Positions 46,122 through 47,659 of a DNA stretch of 47,659 nucleotides are shown in pieces (position 1 is the first letter of the stretch; every line of letters begins with the position of its first letter). Source of the stretch: GCA-2746795 sp964643965 (GTDB lineage: Bacteria > Chloroflexota > Anaerolineae > Promineifilales > Promineifilaceae); the NCBI GenBank assembly GCA_964643965.1, contig CAZXVH010000027.1:1-47659 (forward strand), in the 5' to 3' direction. The position numbers and the translations under genes are program-made. Under the pieces are notes generated by a model that ran no database searches, was not told where the DNA came from, and saw only the letters and a program-made list of their open reading frames with translations.

Positions 46122-47659
46122 ATGTCTGGAATTTGGATAGGCGTCTTGGTTTTAGCGGGGGTCATCCTCGGCGGCGCAATCGCGGCCGCGGCGACCTGGT
46201 ATTTTACCAAGCCCCGCACCGAAGAAGCCTTAGCACAATTTAATCAAGAATTGGAGCGGACTCGCGCTGCTGCCGAGAAAGAATCAGAACAAATTTTAAA
46301 TGCCGCTCGAGAAGAAGCCAAACAAAATCGGCAGGACGCAGATAAGGCCATCGACAAGCGTTATCAAGATTTGGCAAAAGCAGAGGAGCGTGTGGATCAA
46401 CGGAGCGCTGCGCAGGACAAGTTAGCGGTTAAGATTGAGCAGCGAGAAGCCAAACTAAACAAACGGCAAAGTCGTTTGGACATACGTTTTAACGAAATCA
46501 CGCAAATGGAAGGGGAACACCGGCAGAAATTAGAAGAGGTGGCCGGTATGACCAGTGAGGAAGCTAAAGCGGTGGTGTTGGCCGAGGTTGAAAAAGAGTC
46601 GCGGCAAGATATGGCCCGGCTGATGCGCGAGATTGAAGATGAGGCGCGGGAAACAGCGGAAATTAAAGCGCGGGGGCTGGTGGGATTGGCGATGCAGCGT
46701 ATTGCCAGTGATCAGGTAGCAGAATTAACTGTATCTGTCGTTCCCCTGCCCAGTGAAGAGATGAAAGGACGCATTATTGGGCGAAACGGCCGTAATATTC
46801 GCGCCTTCGAGCAGGCGGCCGGCGTCGATATTGTGGTAGACGACACCCCAGAAGCAGTCACTGTTTCTAGTTTTGACTCGGTGCGCCGTGAAATCGCCCG
46901 CCGCGCTATGGAGAAGCTGGTCACAGACGGCCGTATTCATCCAGCCCGCATTGAAAAACTGATTAAAGATTCTGAGAAAGAGGTGGAGCAGATCATCAAA
47001 GAAGCGGGTGAACAAGCGGCCTACGAAGCAAACGTACATGGACTGCATCCACAGGTGCTGCGCATGTTGGGGCGACTCAAATACCGCACCTCCTACGGCC
47101 AGAATCAACTACATCATTCCATAGAAGCCTCTAAGATCGCCGCCATCCTCGCCTCTGAGCTAAGCGCCAATGTGGAAATAGCGAAAATGGGCGCTTTGCT
47201 GCACGATTTAGGCAAAGCGATGGATCATGAACAAGAAGGAACCCACGCCATGTTAGGCGCAGACTTCGCCAAGCGTTTCCGGGTTCCGCCCCAGGTTATC
47301 AACGCCATCGCCTCCCATCATCATGAGGTAGAACAAGAGTCCCTGGAGGCAATCATCGTAGAAGTGGCTGACGCCATTTCCGGGGCGCGTCCGGGCGCTC
47401 GCCGAGAAAGCCTAGAAAACTATATCAAGCGGGTGCGCACGTTGGAAGAAATTGCCATGGCATATGAGGGTGTGGAGAGCGCCTATGCGCTGCAAGCCGG
47501 CCGTGAAATCCGCATTTTGGTAAAACCGGGCGCTATCGACGATTTAGGGGCTATGCGTATGTCTAAGGACATTGCCCACACCATTGAAGATAGTATGCAA
47601 TACCCAGGCCAGATTCAAGTAACGGTTATCCGCGAAACGCGAGCGGTGGGGTTTGCTAA
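46122..47659 (+). CDS. rny: Ribonuclease Y (3' end truncated by the window edge)
   Basis: This endoribonuclease initiates mRNA decay at the membrane. From the ATG at 46122 (another in-frame ATG lies at 46116) the frame is open to the last base and ends at ...RAVGFA plus two bases, so only the last codons are missing. The N-terminal helix (IWIGVLVLAGVILGGAIAA) is followed by a long coiled coil to about residue 205, a KH domain with GRIIGRNGRNIRAFEQ, and an HD domain with ALLHDLGKAMDHE. The KH loop is GRNG where RNase Y proteins usually have GREG; the change lies in a palindrome variant. A GGAG site precedes the start by nine bases. Confidence 0.95.
   Translation, partial: MSGIWIGVLVLAGVILGGAIAAAATWYFTKPRTEEALAQFNQELERTRAAAEKESEQILNAAREEAKQNRQDADKAIDKRYQDLAKAEERVDQRSAAQDKLAVKIEQREAKLNKRQSRLDIRFNEITQMEGEHRQKLEEVAGMTSEEAKAVVLAEVEKESRQDMARLMREIEDEARETAEIKARGLVGLAMQRIASDQVAELTVSVVPLPSEEMKGRIIGRNGRNIRAFEQAAGVDIVVDDTPEAVTVSSFDSVRREIARRAMEKLVTDGRIHPARIEKLIKDSEKEVEQIIKEAGEQAAYEANVHGLHPQVLRMLGRLKYRTSYGQNQLHHSIEASKIAAILASELSANVEIAKMGALLHDLGKAMDHEQEGTHAMLGADFAKRFRVPPQVINAIASHHHEVEQESLEAIIVEVADAISGARPGARRESLENYIKRVRTLEEIAMAYEGVESAYALQAGREIRILVKPGAIDDLGAMRMSKDIAHTIEDSMQYPGQIQVTVIRETRAVGFA

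Noticed and set aside
46725..47108. 127-residue minus-strand frame
   Set aside because: It is antisense to the KH and HD domains of rny, which is open throughout on the plus strand.

Overview
The window is chromosomal DNA that most resembles Chloroflexota (Anaerolineae-like). That placement is an inference from the style of the proteins (CarH-like B12 regulator, SulP-STAS-rhodanese fusion, membrane-anchored proline dehydrogenase, paired SPFH proteins, recA-recX-rny order); there is no rRNA gene to confirm it. A run of Ns at 37747-37756 shows that the sequence is a scaffold, probably a draft or metagenome assembly. No prophage, transposase, integrase or CRISPR array is visible. Gene density is high, and the interest lies mostly in repeats, recoding and small rearrangements.

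Layout. 0.1-5.6 kb: a CPBP-like membrane protein, an unknown protein, an enoyl-CoA hydratase, a PatB-type C-S lyase, a GrdB/PrdB-like protein interrupted by one in-frame TGA that is probably selenocysteine, and a solitary antitoxin-like protein. 5.6-9.3 kb: a minus-strand operon headed by a CarH/LitR-like adenosylcobalamin regulator, facing a divergent unknown gene. 9.3-12.9 kb: a RelE-type toxin-antitoxin pair sitting between the real 3' end of ogt and a decayed second copy of it, then a TrmH-family methyltransferase, a Nim-like pseudogene and two Hsp20 genes. 13-25 kb: cell-surface and transport genes, an orphan Flp pilin missed by length cut-offs, SulP transporter, GlpX, DinB-like, HAD, and three minus-strand tRNAs (Arg-ACG, Ser-GCT, Ser-TGA). 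25-32 kb: two SPFH proteins, proline dehydrogenase, RmlC, a membrane-anchored glycosidase-like protein and a GT4 glycosyltransferase. 32-36 kb: a conserved housekeeping run yqeY-pgpH-ybeY-dgkA. 36-43 kb: methyltransferase, fructosamine kinase-like, two paralogous lipoproteins, a CcmD-like peptide, cobalamin adenosyltransferase, initiator tRNA with a near-consensus promoter, pterin dehydratase, membrane and V4R genes. 43-47.7 kb: GNAT protein, recA, recX and RNase Y, which runs off the right edge with only its last codons missing.

The most unusual feature is a 10-bp palindrome, AACGGCCGTT, found about 44 times by eye (roughly one per kb), nearly always inside genes and mostly in the frame that encodes Thr-Ala-Val. 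It is so dense that 'ETAV' recurs in unrelated proteins. A second repeat class is heptanucleotide tandem arrays that sit on or beside stop codons. The two together recall HIP1 and the STRR heptamers of cyanobacteria. One gene, the Nim-like pseudogene, appears to have lost its middle by recombination between two copies of the palindrome.

Functional links are modest. The CarH-like regulator needs adenosylcobalamin, and a PduO-type adenosyltransferase that makes it lies at 39.4 kb. RmlC, the glycosidase-like protein, the GT4 enzyme and a sugar-transferase homologue point to cell-surface glycan metabolism. recA-recX-rny and yqeY-pgpH-ybeY-dgkA are core functions.
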